Below are positions 29,156 to 40,439 of a DNA stretch of 64,000 nucleotides, piece by piece; position 1 is the first letter of the stretch; every line of letters begins with the position of its first letter. Below the pieces are notes generated by a model, which ran no database searches, was not told the DNA's origin, and worked only from the letters and a program-made list of their open reading frames with translations. The stretch covers positions 17,476,476-17,540,475 of the forward strand of contig NC_091931.1 in assembly GCF_041260155.1 (NCBI RefSeq). The letters run 5' to 3'. The position numbers and the translations under genes were made by a program. Source of the stretch: Ptychodera flava. Taxonomy: Eukaryota > Hemichordata > Enteropneusta > Ptychoderidae.

Positions 29156-29646
29156 AAAACTGTGTCACTGCATCCTTTTTGCAATATGAATACGATGAGA
29201 AACTAAATTTTTATTTTCTCGGCCTTATACATGGGAGTCTATGGACTGCCTTATACATGGGAGTCTATGGACTGCCTTATACATGGGAGTCTATGGACTG
29301 CCTTATACATGGGAGTCTATGGACTGCCTTATACATGGGAGTCTATGGACTGCCTTATACATGGGAGTCTATGGACACTGCCTTATACATGGGAGTCTAT
29401 GGAGGTAAAACTAAAAAGTCCTCTAACATGGCCAAATTTGATCGCATTGTGAAACAAATCGACGTGCATCTGTATGGGGTAGGGTACTATCCTTGTGCAA
29501 AGTTTGAAAGAAATTGACCTGGGCATGTCTGAGATATCTGCGTGAACGGACGGACGCACGGACGGACGCACGCACGCACGCACGGACGCACGCACGGACA
29601 TGACCAAACCTATAAGTCCCCCCGGACGGTGTCCGTGGGGACTAAA
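29156..29646 (+). mobile_element. Second GGAC-tailed element with internal 26-bp minisatellite
   Basis: It sits directly after the previous tail. It holds the minisatellite at 29223-29403, a unique part, GAGATATCTGCGTGAACGGA, a CGCACGGAC-rich run at 29538-29600 and a hairpin (GTCCCCCCGGAC / GTCCGTGGGGAC) ending in TAAAAA. The tail is homologous to that of the 225-bp array upstream, so the two are members of one family placed end to end. Confidence 0.65.
29223..29403 (+). repeat. 26-bp minisatellite, seven copies
   Basis: The unit CCTTATACATGGGAGTCTAT plus GGACTG is repeated five times exactly, once with a 2-base insertion and once in part. Because 26 is not a multiple of three, open frames through it cycle through all frames; they are not genes. 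Confidence 0.95.
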
Positions 29647-29768
29647 AAGGAAAGTTAAACATTCGATATTATCAAAATGAAGACAGCACCCTTGCAAGAC
29701 TTGAAGTTCATTGTAATTTCAATGTGTTACAACATTTTGTTGTAGATGAAGCTGCTTTTGCTGCTTTC

Positions 29769-29855
29769 TGTAGAGTTTAGACTGGAGGATCTGTCGCTCA
29801 CGGCAGGGCTGTACTCAAGGCTTTGCTGAAAGACAGATCTTCCAGTCTACTGTAG
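29769..29855. mobile_element. Mini-MITE hairpin with 18-bp arms
   Basis: TAGACTGGAGGATCTGTC (29778-29795) is mirrored at 29832-29849 by GACAGATCTTCCAGTCTA, with a 36-base centre. It belongs with the GACTGGAAGGTC hairpin group. Confidence 0.75.
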
Positions 29856-30299
29856 AGTGTTTAAGTTAGTCTGAATCCTATAATTTTACTGTGTGATAGA
29901 CTATTAAATCCAAATAGCATGTATTTAGGGCCAAGTGTATCCCATGAGTGTGGGTTTTTTTTAGCCATGTTAAAAAGGAAATCTGTATAGGAATGTTGAA
30001 AACTCCATAGGAAAAGCAATTTTGATCATAAATTAAATTTTACTTATGAAAAAAAGGACAATGCCAACATTAGAATATTTTACCCTATATCTCCCAACTT
30101 CTGTTTGAAAGTTTTGCGTCCTTTTCCTGTCCTTTTCCAATACGTACAAGGAAAATGTCATTCTATAGACCCCAAAACATGCATTAAAATGTACATGACA
30201 CAGAGGAATAATCCGCTGGAATGTCAGTCCTCAGATTTTACATAATCTGTCAGAAAAATCCGAGTTGTATACTGCTATGGCTTGCTGTGCTGCTATTCC

Positions 30300-33200
30300 T
30301 TAGGAATGGGTGTGTGAGAGAATCATCCATCCAATTATGAAGTAAAACAAACACATGGGATACACTGCCAGTGATTTCCTGTTGACTGGTTGGCTGTCTC
30401 CAAGGAACGCCATGGAAGCTGAAACGAATGAGGAAATTTGAGGGTATAAAAAGAGCTGAGAACATACAGAAAACTTGAAAACACCTCACTAGATTTTTAA
30501 CAAATGAAATCTTTTAAGGAAGCAAACAGGCTCACGAGCTTATCAGACATGAATATGATTATTAGCAATTGCTGACAAAAACTCATGTTCAAAATCGTAT
30601 GACATTTGGATCTATACTATAGAAATCACACGTAACATGGATGTAAAAAGACACTAAACTATATCCAAATCAAACATACTGAATAATCCCACATCCAACT
30701 CGTACATTACAAATAAAAGTCAAATTTTGTAAAGCTTTTATGAGATATAGGTACAAGTTTGCAAGACATCTACTGTTTGAAGTTCTCTTACCGAGAGTTG
30801 ACCAAACAAAAGCTGCAAATACTAGGATAAATCTGATAACAAATAATGCCGTTGTTTGGTGTGCCAGTAAAACTACCCTACAGATAATCGATGCCAGGTT
30901 GAGTGGCAGGATACAATAACCCAACACACAGACACTCTGGAAAAAGGATCTGAAAGAAGACAGAGAACATACAGCAATTTTTAGAATGATGATGCAGTGT
31001 TTATAAATATGTCCTTATATCATGCAGCATCTACTTTCACGGCAGACTTACATAACAATATTTTTAAGTGTAAAGATTCACTGCCTATACCAATTGAGTT
31101 TGAGTTCTCAAGATAATAAATGCTAGTCAATATATAACATTGAGTTGAAAAGTTGGTAAACAGGTGTCTTTGGCAAAATTTAACCTGTTCACCCCAATGC
31201 TCTGTGAACAGGTCCACAGTCTCCATTGACAACAGTGGTTTTGGGCCAAACCATGGTGGTGAATGGGTTAAATAACTTTTGGATAGCTGTCACTGGTAAA
31301 ATTTTGATAAGTTTTTTTGACATGGAAATACTCTATAGGAAACTTTAAAAATGTTGGGACAGAAAGTACAAGAAAAACATGCCAGAGGCCATAGCATTCA
31401 GTTTATTAAAAGGATACTGAAAGAAATTCCATCTCAAAATACAAAATGCATAGGGGCATAACTTGTGAAACACTTCAAAGCTTACCCTTGAGTTTCATCT
31501 TTACAAGCATATTCCCCCTTTATGAGAAAACTACCTACAAGTATTACTTACATCGTTCCTCCTAAGAGTTGTGAATTTAGCGTAACAATGACAGCGCCCC
31601 TGTGACAATGACAAAAACTTCTGCAAACTGTGGACCACCATCATCTGTGTCATTTGCTGATGAACCCTGTAACATCCTGTGTGAAAAGATAGCAATTGGG
31701 ATCAAGTTCTGGAACAGACTTGTAACTTTCAGAGAATGGACTGTAGCAAGCCAGATTTAGGACCCAATGTACACTCCTTCACAGCCCTTGGTTCACTGCA
31801 CAGCTGCTAATCCGTTACCGACATGGTTTGGCTTAGGCTAGCCCTGTAGACAAATGTCCAGTGCACTGAGCCAAGCAATACTCAGCTCAAAACCAGGGCA
31901 CTAGCTAGCCACATTGCTAAGTCAATGATGGGCTGTGTGAGTCTAGACCCAATATAGCAACACTTACAGCAAACATCTTCACAACAACTTGCTTCTTAAC
32001 ATAAAATGTACTTCCCTTTGAGGGCAAATCAGGTGAAAATTCAATTTACCTTTGACCATTACAGTTTGTCCATATCTTGTCTAGACTAAATGACCATGAT
32101 TGTATCAACTGCCAATGTTGTTACTTAGAGAGCAAGTCCTCATTGGCTTTGTAGGCATATTTTTTTTGTAAATGAACATATAATATGGTGAATTTTGTGA
32201 AAAGTCTCTTTTCATCTCATGTCTCAAAGAATATGACAAATAATATAGAGTTAAAAGCCGGAGCCAATGACTTATGTGATAATGATATTACAAACGCGAG
32301 CATTCACATTCAGGCTGTTGATGATCATTGAACAGATCATGTACCAAATCAAACAGAACTTTTGGAAGGCACATGTACATTGAATATACTCTGCAGTTAA
32401 TTCAGCCTTGTAAATGTGAACGGTAAGTCTGTAACTAATGGGAGACAAAGCATCAATTGATAATACTTACATTCCTAGTAAAATACACAATACAAGTGGA
32501 CCCCAAAGATCCCCTGAAAAGAAGTGAAATGAACAGTGGTCATTGAACAGTCACACTAACCAGAAAACTAACAATATTGGATTCATGTTCTTATGCAGGC
32601 AAATATCATGTGTTTTTTGTTCTCTGTTTAAAACCTATCAAATTACTGATGACAGAGAACCAGATGAATTCTCAGAAGAGACTTGGGAAGAAGCCAAGCA
32701 CTTTATCTTGAAGTCTGTGTATTATAACGCATTTTATACTGTATTTCAAAATCACAATTAAGGAAAATAGTGGAACGGGAAAAAAATTACAAAACACACT
32801 AAAACATATCTTCTGATGGGCATAAAACCCTCTGTGATGATGATGAAATGCCCTGAAAAATACTGCAACACACATCCAAACACAAACATAGTTATACATA
32901 AAGGTAAAGAATATTCCATTGTGAGTTATCCACAGTTATTCATTTGGCAGCGTTGAACAAGAGCTGCATTACAAGCAAAGCTTTCTCAATGGTCTATGAT
33001 TTAAGATGGAACCAATGTTAAATAAAGCTCACTACACAACACCTAAAATAATGTCATCATTAGTCAAGACTTTACAGTGTGTCCATATCTTGACTAGACT
33101 GAATAACCATGATTGTATCAACCGCCCATGCCATAGCATATCTATGCACTTACATTCTCTTAGTAATGTTTTGCTTTGTCTTGGCCAAAGCACATGAAAG

Positions 33201-36200
33201 AACTTGATTCCAACTGCTTTTAAATCTCTTTTCTGCAGTAAGGAAAAGAACAAAACAAAATGGAGTCTAAATCCTGATTGTTCAAATAACTCTGAAAATC
33301 ACTGAAAAGAGTTCACACAAGGTATTTCAAATAGGAATACTAATCTTTACGGCCCTGATACGGCTTTTGCGGCCCGAGGTCGTACGGCGGAAGGGCCCGA
33401 GCGTGCGAGGCCCATACGCCGTACGACCAAGGGCCGCAAAAGCCGTATCAGGGCCGTAAAGGTTTTATCATATACCTTATGGAATGATAAATATGTAGTT
33501 TACATAATATTCAACATTGTTTAGGAGATAAAAATGCGTGCGATATCAAAAATTCATCGCCATTTGTGTCAGTTTTCATAAATACGATGGCTGCTTCCCG
33601 TCGCGGATTGACATACATAATGACGTCATTTGTTTACCTGCAGAATTCTAGAACGCGCAAAGCAATATGCGTACTATTACATGACCACAGAGATCAAGGC
33701 TGAAATTGAGGTGTAAGAAGGACAAAAGCGTGATGTCAGTTTCTGGTAATTTATACTGAACATGCACGCACTTAGTATATACACAGGATTTCACTAGAAT
33801 TTAGAAATAAAAGCCGATGTTACCGGCGCGGCTCCACTGTTGCCACGCGCAACTACGATCTGAGCGAGCAGACGTTTTCCAAATCTCGCGCTGGCTTTGT
33901 GTACGAATGGAACGTTTGCGGATAGCAACGCGCGTAGTAACTTAATCGAGATAGTTCAGAAATGCACGCGATTGCCCATATTTGGGCACCGGCCCGGGGC
34001 GTGATATGTAAAAAAAAATGCACGGATCTGAGGGCGCTTTCTCCCATAGCTTTACACAGGCACGTGAATGTAGGTATATGATAATGATATTGAATACCTC
34101 CATAATATTGACAGATTTTCTATTATACTGCTAAAATTCTAAAAACCTACTTCATTGATCCCTTATTACTAACATGAAAAAAGTATTTGACCCACTGCAA
34201 GTTACTGAAGATAGCCAAAGATGTTCATGATAATTTCTAGCATGAAATAAAAATAACAATATTATTTCAAAAAGATTATGACTTTGTCCCTTTAATTTCT
34301 GATTTGAAATTTCTCAGGATATTTCTGTGAGCATTCACACAAAGTCAATCAAAATGTGTTTTTAACTGTTGTCAAGTCATTATGTAAATCTGTATGTTTT
34401 GTTTGCACTTACAATTGTAACTGTAACAGGTTCATCTAATGTAGACAATTCATCACCCTCCTCATCAGGTGCCCCAGGTACTGTAATGTCGCCCTCTATA
34501 GGATGCTCAAGGGCAAGATCTGTCATGCTCTGTAACCAAACATGAAGACATTCCATTGAAAGAAGTTAGGGAATTTCATAAAGTAATAACACATATTATT
34601 ATACACCTACGTCTGTAACCTATGGAGTTTCGTCATACAGTAAGTTTCGGTATCAGAGGACGCGGAGTCCAATCATAACGTTAGGTGTTATTGGACACTA
34701 TTTGACCTTTGACCTCAAGACACCTTCACGTCAACATGAGGAAAAAGAAGGAATATTTTACATTTTTTACAAACATATATACTTTTTAACATTCAGTACT
34801 TCACAAAGTAAATCATGGTCAGTCCAAAACTGGTGAATTTGAGTGAATTATGCTGCTGACGTAAAATTTCTACCGTGTGCACTGCGCAGCGCGGGTTGAA
34901 ATTTCGTTCTGTGTGCTTAGCGGATGTGCTGAACATGTTCCCAGTCTGCTCGTGACGTAAATGATGATGCAATTGACTGCAGACACACACAAGTTGACCG
35001 GACACACAAATATTGAACGACTGCATTGAATAGTAACACGACATTTTTACGTGTAAAAAATGTCTTTTCATACGCACTACAGCTACAAATCAGTAAACAA
35101 CAATTTCTCGAAAACTTCTAAATACTGGTTTTACTAGTCCATATTTTCTGCAGTGTGAAATAGAGAAATATGTGTTTCCGAAGAGCCAAAAGTCTTCAAT
35201 GTTTTTCTAACCAGTAATTAAATGAGTCGGCAACTTCTATGTCTGGCTTATCAACACATATAGTATGTACTTTAGAAGAAAATGTGTGTGATGAACATGC
35301 GAGTGTAAACACTGATCTTAAATTCCCTATAAATCCTGGAATTTTGTGAATAACCTTATACACCCATGGCCACTTTAGTCTTGATCACCCTGTGTTCAAG
35401 ATTGAGATTCAATGCAACATTACCATGCACTGGTCCATGTACAAGTCTTGTTTATTTCAATTTCCCTAGAGACACTGTCTGCATGGGACATACAATTTTA
35501 CTGGATGCTATAGTAGTGAGCTCATAAAAGTGTGTTGCCTCAATAAATTAATTATCGCATAGAGGCTTTAATGAATGTAAGTGGTATCTTGTGTCTCAAT
35601 TTTCAACACAGAGTGCCAATCCTTAGCTCTCATTTTTGGCAAGGTCTGTTTTGTCTTTATACAAGCAGAATTTCTGTCTATATCAAGTAGGCTTGATCAA
35701 CACTAAAGTGGCCACGAGTTGTATTACTGAGTACGTACACAGAAAATAATTTCTATTCACATGTACTTGTTTTGTTCAAATTGATTGATGCTGGAAATAA
35801 TGTATATTTAGATGTTACAGTAGAAGTGTGGACAAAGGAATGCTCTTCAGAGTTTATGATATGGCCATGGTTCACCACCATACTATCCATAGTAGGTTAG
35901 TCATGAATGGTGTGATAAAGATCACGGCATATATACATTATACTTTGGACTTCAAATTTTCATTGTTCAGTATTTTGCTGTACAGTAGTAGAATTGCATC
36001 AAGATTTTTTATAAACACACTCGGTCACCCAAAAATGTTTCAGCAAAAATATTGTTCCATAGAGCAGGCAACTGATATCAAAACAAAACATTTTTGAATA
36101 ATCAAAACAAACCTTATGCATTGTCATTAATAAATTAACACGATCTTGACAAGCAAAATGTGCATGACTTCCAAACATAATTTTGTTTGGACTATTGAGG

Positions 36201-38499
36201 TACAAAAACCACATAGACCATTGAGGATTATCACTTTTTCTTTGATGAAGGGAATTTTTTCAAATTGCAATTGTAGCTTTATTGAAACAAAATAATTGGG
36301 TTATCACTTTAACTCATTGACATAACAGATCTCGTTTGTGCGCAGTCTTTCTGAAAGTCATACGCACGGATGCACAGCATGTATTATTTCAAACAGTGAG
36401 AAAAACAGTTGAAATACATTTTCTTAATATCTCATGCATTGAATGGAAAAACTGTTTGTTATCAGACTGTAATGAATGACCTCAGACTTTGCAGTGATCA
36501 GCTACGACAAAAATTTGCATAGCAAATAAAAGCCGTGATATGATGTAACAGCTGCCTATGATGGCTGACTGATTGCTACTGTTCTAACTGCTGCCGACCT
36601 AAAGAATGATTTACTGAGAAATATGCACTGCACTAGATGCAATGTCAAGCAAAATATGATAATGACAGACACTGTCCATTTCACTCCTCACATTTCAACT
36701 CTTTACAAGCCACTATTAGTAGATTATTTGGGGGAAGGAATTGTTTTATATTTTTGCATACAGCTTATAAATCTCCTTGTTCAATGGAAAAAAAAAATCA
36801 CTCAAGAAAAAAATCATGTAAAGTTCAATCTTTTATTCGGTGCTATTCAAAATAAAAGTTCATAAAATAACTGACCAGGGTCCATCCCTCAAGGATGTAA
36901 AATTAGAGAAAAATCTTTATCCTGGACTGTCAAACACAGTAACCTTGTTTTTTAAACTTCCAATGCTTTGATACATGGGACTCTTCCCAAACTGGCTGTA
37001 ACCATCAGAATTGTGCAAAAAGGGTAGCACTTCAAAGCTGTTGCATTAAAATATAGTCAACAGTTTGCCAGAATTTAAAGGAACTTACATTTCAAACTAA
37101 ATTCCAAACTATTTCCATTTGATTCTATAATGTTATCTATTCAATGCAAATCATTTGTCTGAATATGGGCATTTATTTTTAAGGTACCAAAATTGTAAAT
37201 CCTATTTCGTTAATTTTAATTTTATTCATTTTATAGAAATTTGCATGATATCACTCAAGACTAACTTTACATTCATATATGACATGATATAATGAAAGTG
37301 ATTGGAATGATAGTTTCTCCATGACAGAAGCATACAATTAGCAGTGTTAAATCTCTCATTACTTCAATAATGTATTTACAGGGGTATATGCTGATATTGT
37401 GAAATAATAGTTTACAGGGGTATTGGAGGGTCTATGTATTGGCTGATATTTGTTTTCTGCCTGTTATTTACTAATTATATGTGTACATACACTAGTACAT
37501 GTATCATGTGTGTATGATATATCTCTCATTATGATTAAAAATATGCCTGTCATTGATTGACCTCTATATTTAACAATAATAAAATGTGCAGTATATAGGT
37601 ATTCATGCTATCATTCTAATTACATCTCATAAAAAAAAATATATATGTCATGAATTTATCATGTACGGTACACCATGGAGGTAGTCTCTACTACCTCCAT
37701 GGGTACACCTAGTATACATAATTAGTGGTGTGCAATGCTGTCATGATTTACATTTAATCTACAAGTAATTTTATATCAGTTAACCAGGTTTACAAATGCT
37801 GTATTGTGTGTTCTCTGCTACCTCCATGCATCGTGGAAACAGATAAATTGGCATATATCTGTGTTTTTGAATAAATCAAATTAGCTTGAAAGTGTTTGGA
37901 GTCCATATTTATACTCGTTGTCGAACAGTAGACTGGTTGGCTACCAGTAAAAGATGGCCATTGAATTATCAAATGTGTAAAACCTCAAAGGCAAGATTTC
38001 ATTTACATACTAAATTTTTTTATAATATATTATTTTTCACTATTTTTATATTATTTTTTCACTTTTCAAATTTTACGGTCTGAGCTGACGTAATTTTTTA
38101 GACGACGTTGAACAGATCAGCTTTAGGGATCTTTGGAGAATCACTCTTCCCTAACCCTGATTTTGCTTCATGGCTGATGCAGAAAAAGCACGGGCTATTC
38201 ACCACAGGCCAGACTCGTCACAGCTGTGGGTGACGTGGACGCATACGCGAAGATAAACCCCACGCAACCGTCCGCTATGAGTAACGCATTGAATCGGCCC
38301 GGCGACGATTCGCGTTCGGCGGTGGTAAATTATAACAACCATATTATCAGTCTGACGGAAAAAAAGCGCACAGCAAACTGTTTCACATGTGAGATCGAGT
38401 GCTAAACCATACCTTAAATTGTTGTAAAGAAGGGGAAATGTAATGAAATAAAAATAAATAACGTTGACTCACATCTTTTATGTCCATGTCGTCCGCCAT
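30300..38499 (-). CDS. YIPF6: YIPF6, Yip1-domain Golgi membrane protein, with one frame break
   Basis: Seven coding exons on the minus strand: 38473-38499, 34413-34529, 33154-33232, 32471-32513, 31552-31676, 30792-30949 and 30300-30418, all GT-AG. The product starts MADDMDIKD. It then has HPIEGDITVPG, LSTLDEPVTVTIKRDLKAVG, FFHVLWPRQSKTLLREWDLW and GPLVLCILLG. The C-terminal part has ISFFQSVCVLGYCILPL, ICRVVLLAH, ADSQ-like GDSQPVNRKSLAVYP and FYFIIGWMILS. This order matches YIPF6, a five-TM Yip1 protein of the Golgi. In exon 31552-31676 the frame is lost at a run of four Gs (31597-31600): one more base there would restore the expected GAVIVTLNSQLLGG reading and the exon phase. This looks like a homopolymer undercall. 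The gene is head to head with CCDC134. Confidence 0.95.
31180..31271. mobile_element. 92-bp TTAA-flanked mini-element, family C, copy 1
   Basis: It starts TTAACCTGTTCACCCC and ends GGTGAATGGGTTAA, with TTAA at both ends and inverted termini. A second copy in opposite orientation lies at 54109-54203. It sits in YIPF6 intron sequence and is non-coding. Confidence 0.75.
32061..32113 (+). repeat. Direct repeat flanking YIPF6 exon 4, copy 1
   Basis: GTCCATATCTTG, CTAGACT and ACCATGATTGTATCAAC recur in the same order and orientation at about 33074-33127, about 1.0 kb away. The 43-nt exon 32471-32513 lies between them. Confidence 0.75.
33074..33127 (+). repeat. Direct repeat flanking YIPF6 exon 4, copy 2
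   Basis: Partner of the 32061-32113 repeat, with about five differences over 52 bases. It is either a local duplication or two insertions of one short element. Confidence 0.75.
33346..33461. mobile_element. GC-rich 116-bp foldback in YIPF6 intron 2
   Basis: CTTTACGGCCCTGATACGGC and TTTTGCGGCCC on the left are matched inverted on the right, ending GGGCCGTAAAG. The centre, GGGCCCGAGCGTGCGAGGCCC-like, is near 33404. It is strikingly GC/CpG-rich in an AT-rich intron. A weaker inverted pair (TATCATATACCT / AGGTATATGATA at about 33469 and 34074) suggests it may be one end of a larger element reaching 34085. Confidence 0.75.
35368..35713. mobile_element. 346-bp MITE with GGCCACTTTAGT termini
   Basis: GGCCACTTTAGTSTTGATCA on the left (35368-35386) is inverted at 35694-35713. 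The interior is AT-rich and non-coding. It lies in YIPF6 intron 1. Confidence 0.7.
37668..37704. repeat. Hairpin with ACCTCCATG arms
   Basis: TACACCATGGAGGTAG pairs with CTACCTCCATGGGTA around TCTCTA. A lone half (CTACCTCCATG) recurs at about 37818. Confidence 0.65.
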
Positions 38500-38699
38500 G
38501 TTGGAAAAGCCCTGTGAACTCAAACCTCACAGGACTTTAAGGCGCATGCGTACAGGTGCACCTTGGGAAGGGGAATCCCTACTCCGCTTCCTGTTTCACC
38601 AACGGCAACGTGTACCACCACCATAGCACAGCGTGCGTGCCAGGTCTTGCTAAGCTTTATCCGTACACTTTTCTAGCATGCAGTAACAGCACTAAATCC
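38500..38699. promoter_or_regulatory. Probable bidirectional promoter of YIPF6 and CCDC134
   Basis: The two start codons point apart and are 200 bases from each other. The interval holds GGCGCATGCGTAC at about 38540, close to the NRF1 palindrome (GCGCATGCGC). The YIPF6 start lies in AACATGGCGGAC, a good YY1-type site. Sequence from 38200 to here is CpG-rich and has no TATA box. All of this fits a TATA-less housekeeping promoter; transcription starts were not observed. Confidence 0.65.
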
Positions 38700-40436
38700 A
38701 TGAGTATGCGTTCTTTTGTGCAATTCTGTTTTGTCGCCTCGTGCCTGTTCTCACTGTCAACATGCGAAAAGGACAAGAAGTCGAAAGAATCGACCGCCGA
38801 CGTCGAAGAGGACAAAGGTTTACTGTTGTGTATCCTTTGATTCAGAACGTTTATTGCGCTGTTCATTCATCCGAGGACAGTGATATTGAGCAGCGGTTTC
38901 CAATTATTACTCTAAAGAGTACATCATCTTAGCGTCAGGATTATTGTTCAGTGGTAACTGGACCGGTAACTGTACTTTTAATAATCATAGACTTTGTATA
39001 TTTGTTTACAGAGTATGAGACCTTATCATACTTTTGAGCACGGAACTTTTTCGAAATCACAGCTCGATCGACGCATTATCACACCATAAATCAACTGGTA
39101 TGCGGATGATTTACGAGCCCTACCACACTCCAGCCATGGCGGTACCAGTTCTGGTACCTCCATGCTCCAACTCCGTAACTCACATACTTTCCGGGGGGAA
39201 AAAATGTCGTTTCGTGCTTCAGGTTCACATATACTGGTCAGATCCACAGGGTCCATACTCTCATGGAAAGTCCTAGAATTTTAAAGCCTCTTGGAAAGTC
39301 CAGGAAAAGTCTTTGAAGGTGAAATCAAGTTCTGGAAAATTGAGTCACACAAGAAATTTTGTTTGAATGGTTGGTAACCTTAGGGTTACGGTTAGGTTTT
39401 AGAGGTTAGGGTTAAGGTTATTTAGAGGCCCTTTTAGTTCGCAACCAAAGGTAGGTCCGCTAATCATCAGTTTCCCCAATTTTCAAAAATGACAAGAAGA
39501 TCAGTCATGATACTGTATCCTGAAAATGATGTGAAAAATTATACATAGAAATGATATATTGTAAAAAATTATGGTATTGTGGCCCTCAAAAGGTCCTATA
39601 AATTGAAAATTGGTAAAATATCCTCAAAAGTCCTTGAATTTTAAGTGACTTTGAGTTGTTTGACTCTGATTTAAAAATGTATCACAGCATGATTATTTAA
39701 AGTTTATCGAGGTTGAGTGGCCATGCCATTTGGAGTGCTCATTCAATCGTGATTCAATGTAATGTGCACCTCAAAAAATATTTAAATTAATAGAACTGGT
39801 TTATGAATAGCAATGGCAGATCAAGGACACAGTTAGAGAAATTATGGCAAGGTGTATTAACTGGAGAGAGTGTGTTGACACTAATTGCTATTATTTAAAG
39901 TAAAAGAGCCAGCTATTAGCTTAATTAAGAACATCGAGGTATAAATACCATCATGATAATGTTAGAACTTTCTCAGAAAATATTCACTCCCCGGGGAGAA
40001 ATGTGATTATCACAACTCTCATATCAACAAGGCAAAGGTGATGGTGAGAGATACAAATATATATATATATATTATCTTATCCAAAAGTCAATCAAGTGAC
40101 ATAACCAAACATTTGTTTTGCAGGGTGGAAGGGGAGTTTGTAGAATTTCAAGCTCATATACTGAATGAAATTCAATGCATAATACTTGTGACCCAAATAT
40201 CAATTACATGAACTTAATTTATTATAGGATGACAGAGAATTTCTGTTTGTTTCACAAACAACACAGAAAGATATGGTCAATGCATTTGTTACGCAGTCCT
40301 TAATGCCATCCCAGACAGACAACTCTTTCAGACTAGGAGACAGGACCACATGGAAGCTATAAATAACATACTAGCATTACAAGACTATGAGAAGCAATAC
40401 AAACTCATTAAGATGGTTTATGAAAAACTTTTTGAG
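38700..40436 (+). CDS. CCDC134: CCDC134, first two coding exons only
   Basis: Exon 1 (38700-38817) encodes MSMRSFVQFCFVASCLFSLS, a clear signal peptide, then a K/E-rich stretch, and ends in phase 1 at AAAG-GTTTAC. Exon 2 (40297-40436, acceptor GTTACGCAG) encodes VLNAIPDRQLFQTRR, DHMEAINNILALQDYEKQYK and LIKMVYEKLFE. This aligns with the start of human CCDC134, including the [20 protein letters not shown] region. CCDC134 is a secreted/ER-resident protein reported to act on secretory-pathway clients and on ADA2a. The remaining two thirds of the protein were not found before the N gap at 42091. The gene may continue inside the gap or be broken by assembly. ATG 38700 is preferred over an upstream ATG (38556) because it starts the signal peptide. 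The SMARCA5 3' end converges on the same spot. Confidence 0.82.
38820..40290. other. CCDC134 intron 1
   Basis: No exon is recognised. It contains the GGTACCAG-TT-CTGGTACC palindrome near 39137-39154, a degenerate telomere-like patch at 39379-39420 and a short (AT)n at 40054-40072. Another AG site 16 bp after an in-frame stop makes the 40296 acceptor the only phase-compatible choice I found. Confidence 0.5.
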
Positions 40437-40439
40437 GTA

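Larger units (their letters stand above)
34535..38470. other. YIPF6 intron 1
   Basis: This is a 3.9-kb intron with no exon recognised. It carries an inverted-repeat element (35368-35713), a hairpin at 37668-37704 and AT-rich sequence. The last 350 bases (38100-38470) are CpG-rich and probably belong to the shared promoter. Confidence 0.6.

Noticed and set aside
29179-29517. Repetitive ORFs reading YTWESMD / IHGSLW / ALYMGVYG
   Set aside because: They only translate the 26-bp minisatellite, which passes through all three frames.
29538-29640. Helitron 3' end (hairpin followed by CTAA)
   Set aside because: The hairpin directly abuts the end rather than lying about ten bases inside, and no 5' TC end was identified.
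38556-38699. Upstream in-frame ATG for CCDC134
   Set aside because: The added residues would bury the signal peptide; the ATG at 38700 starts it directly.
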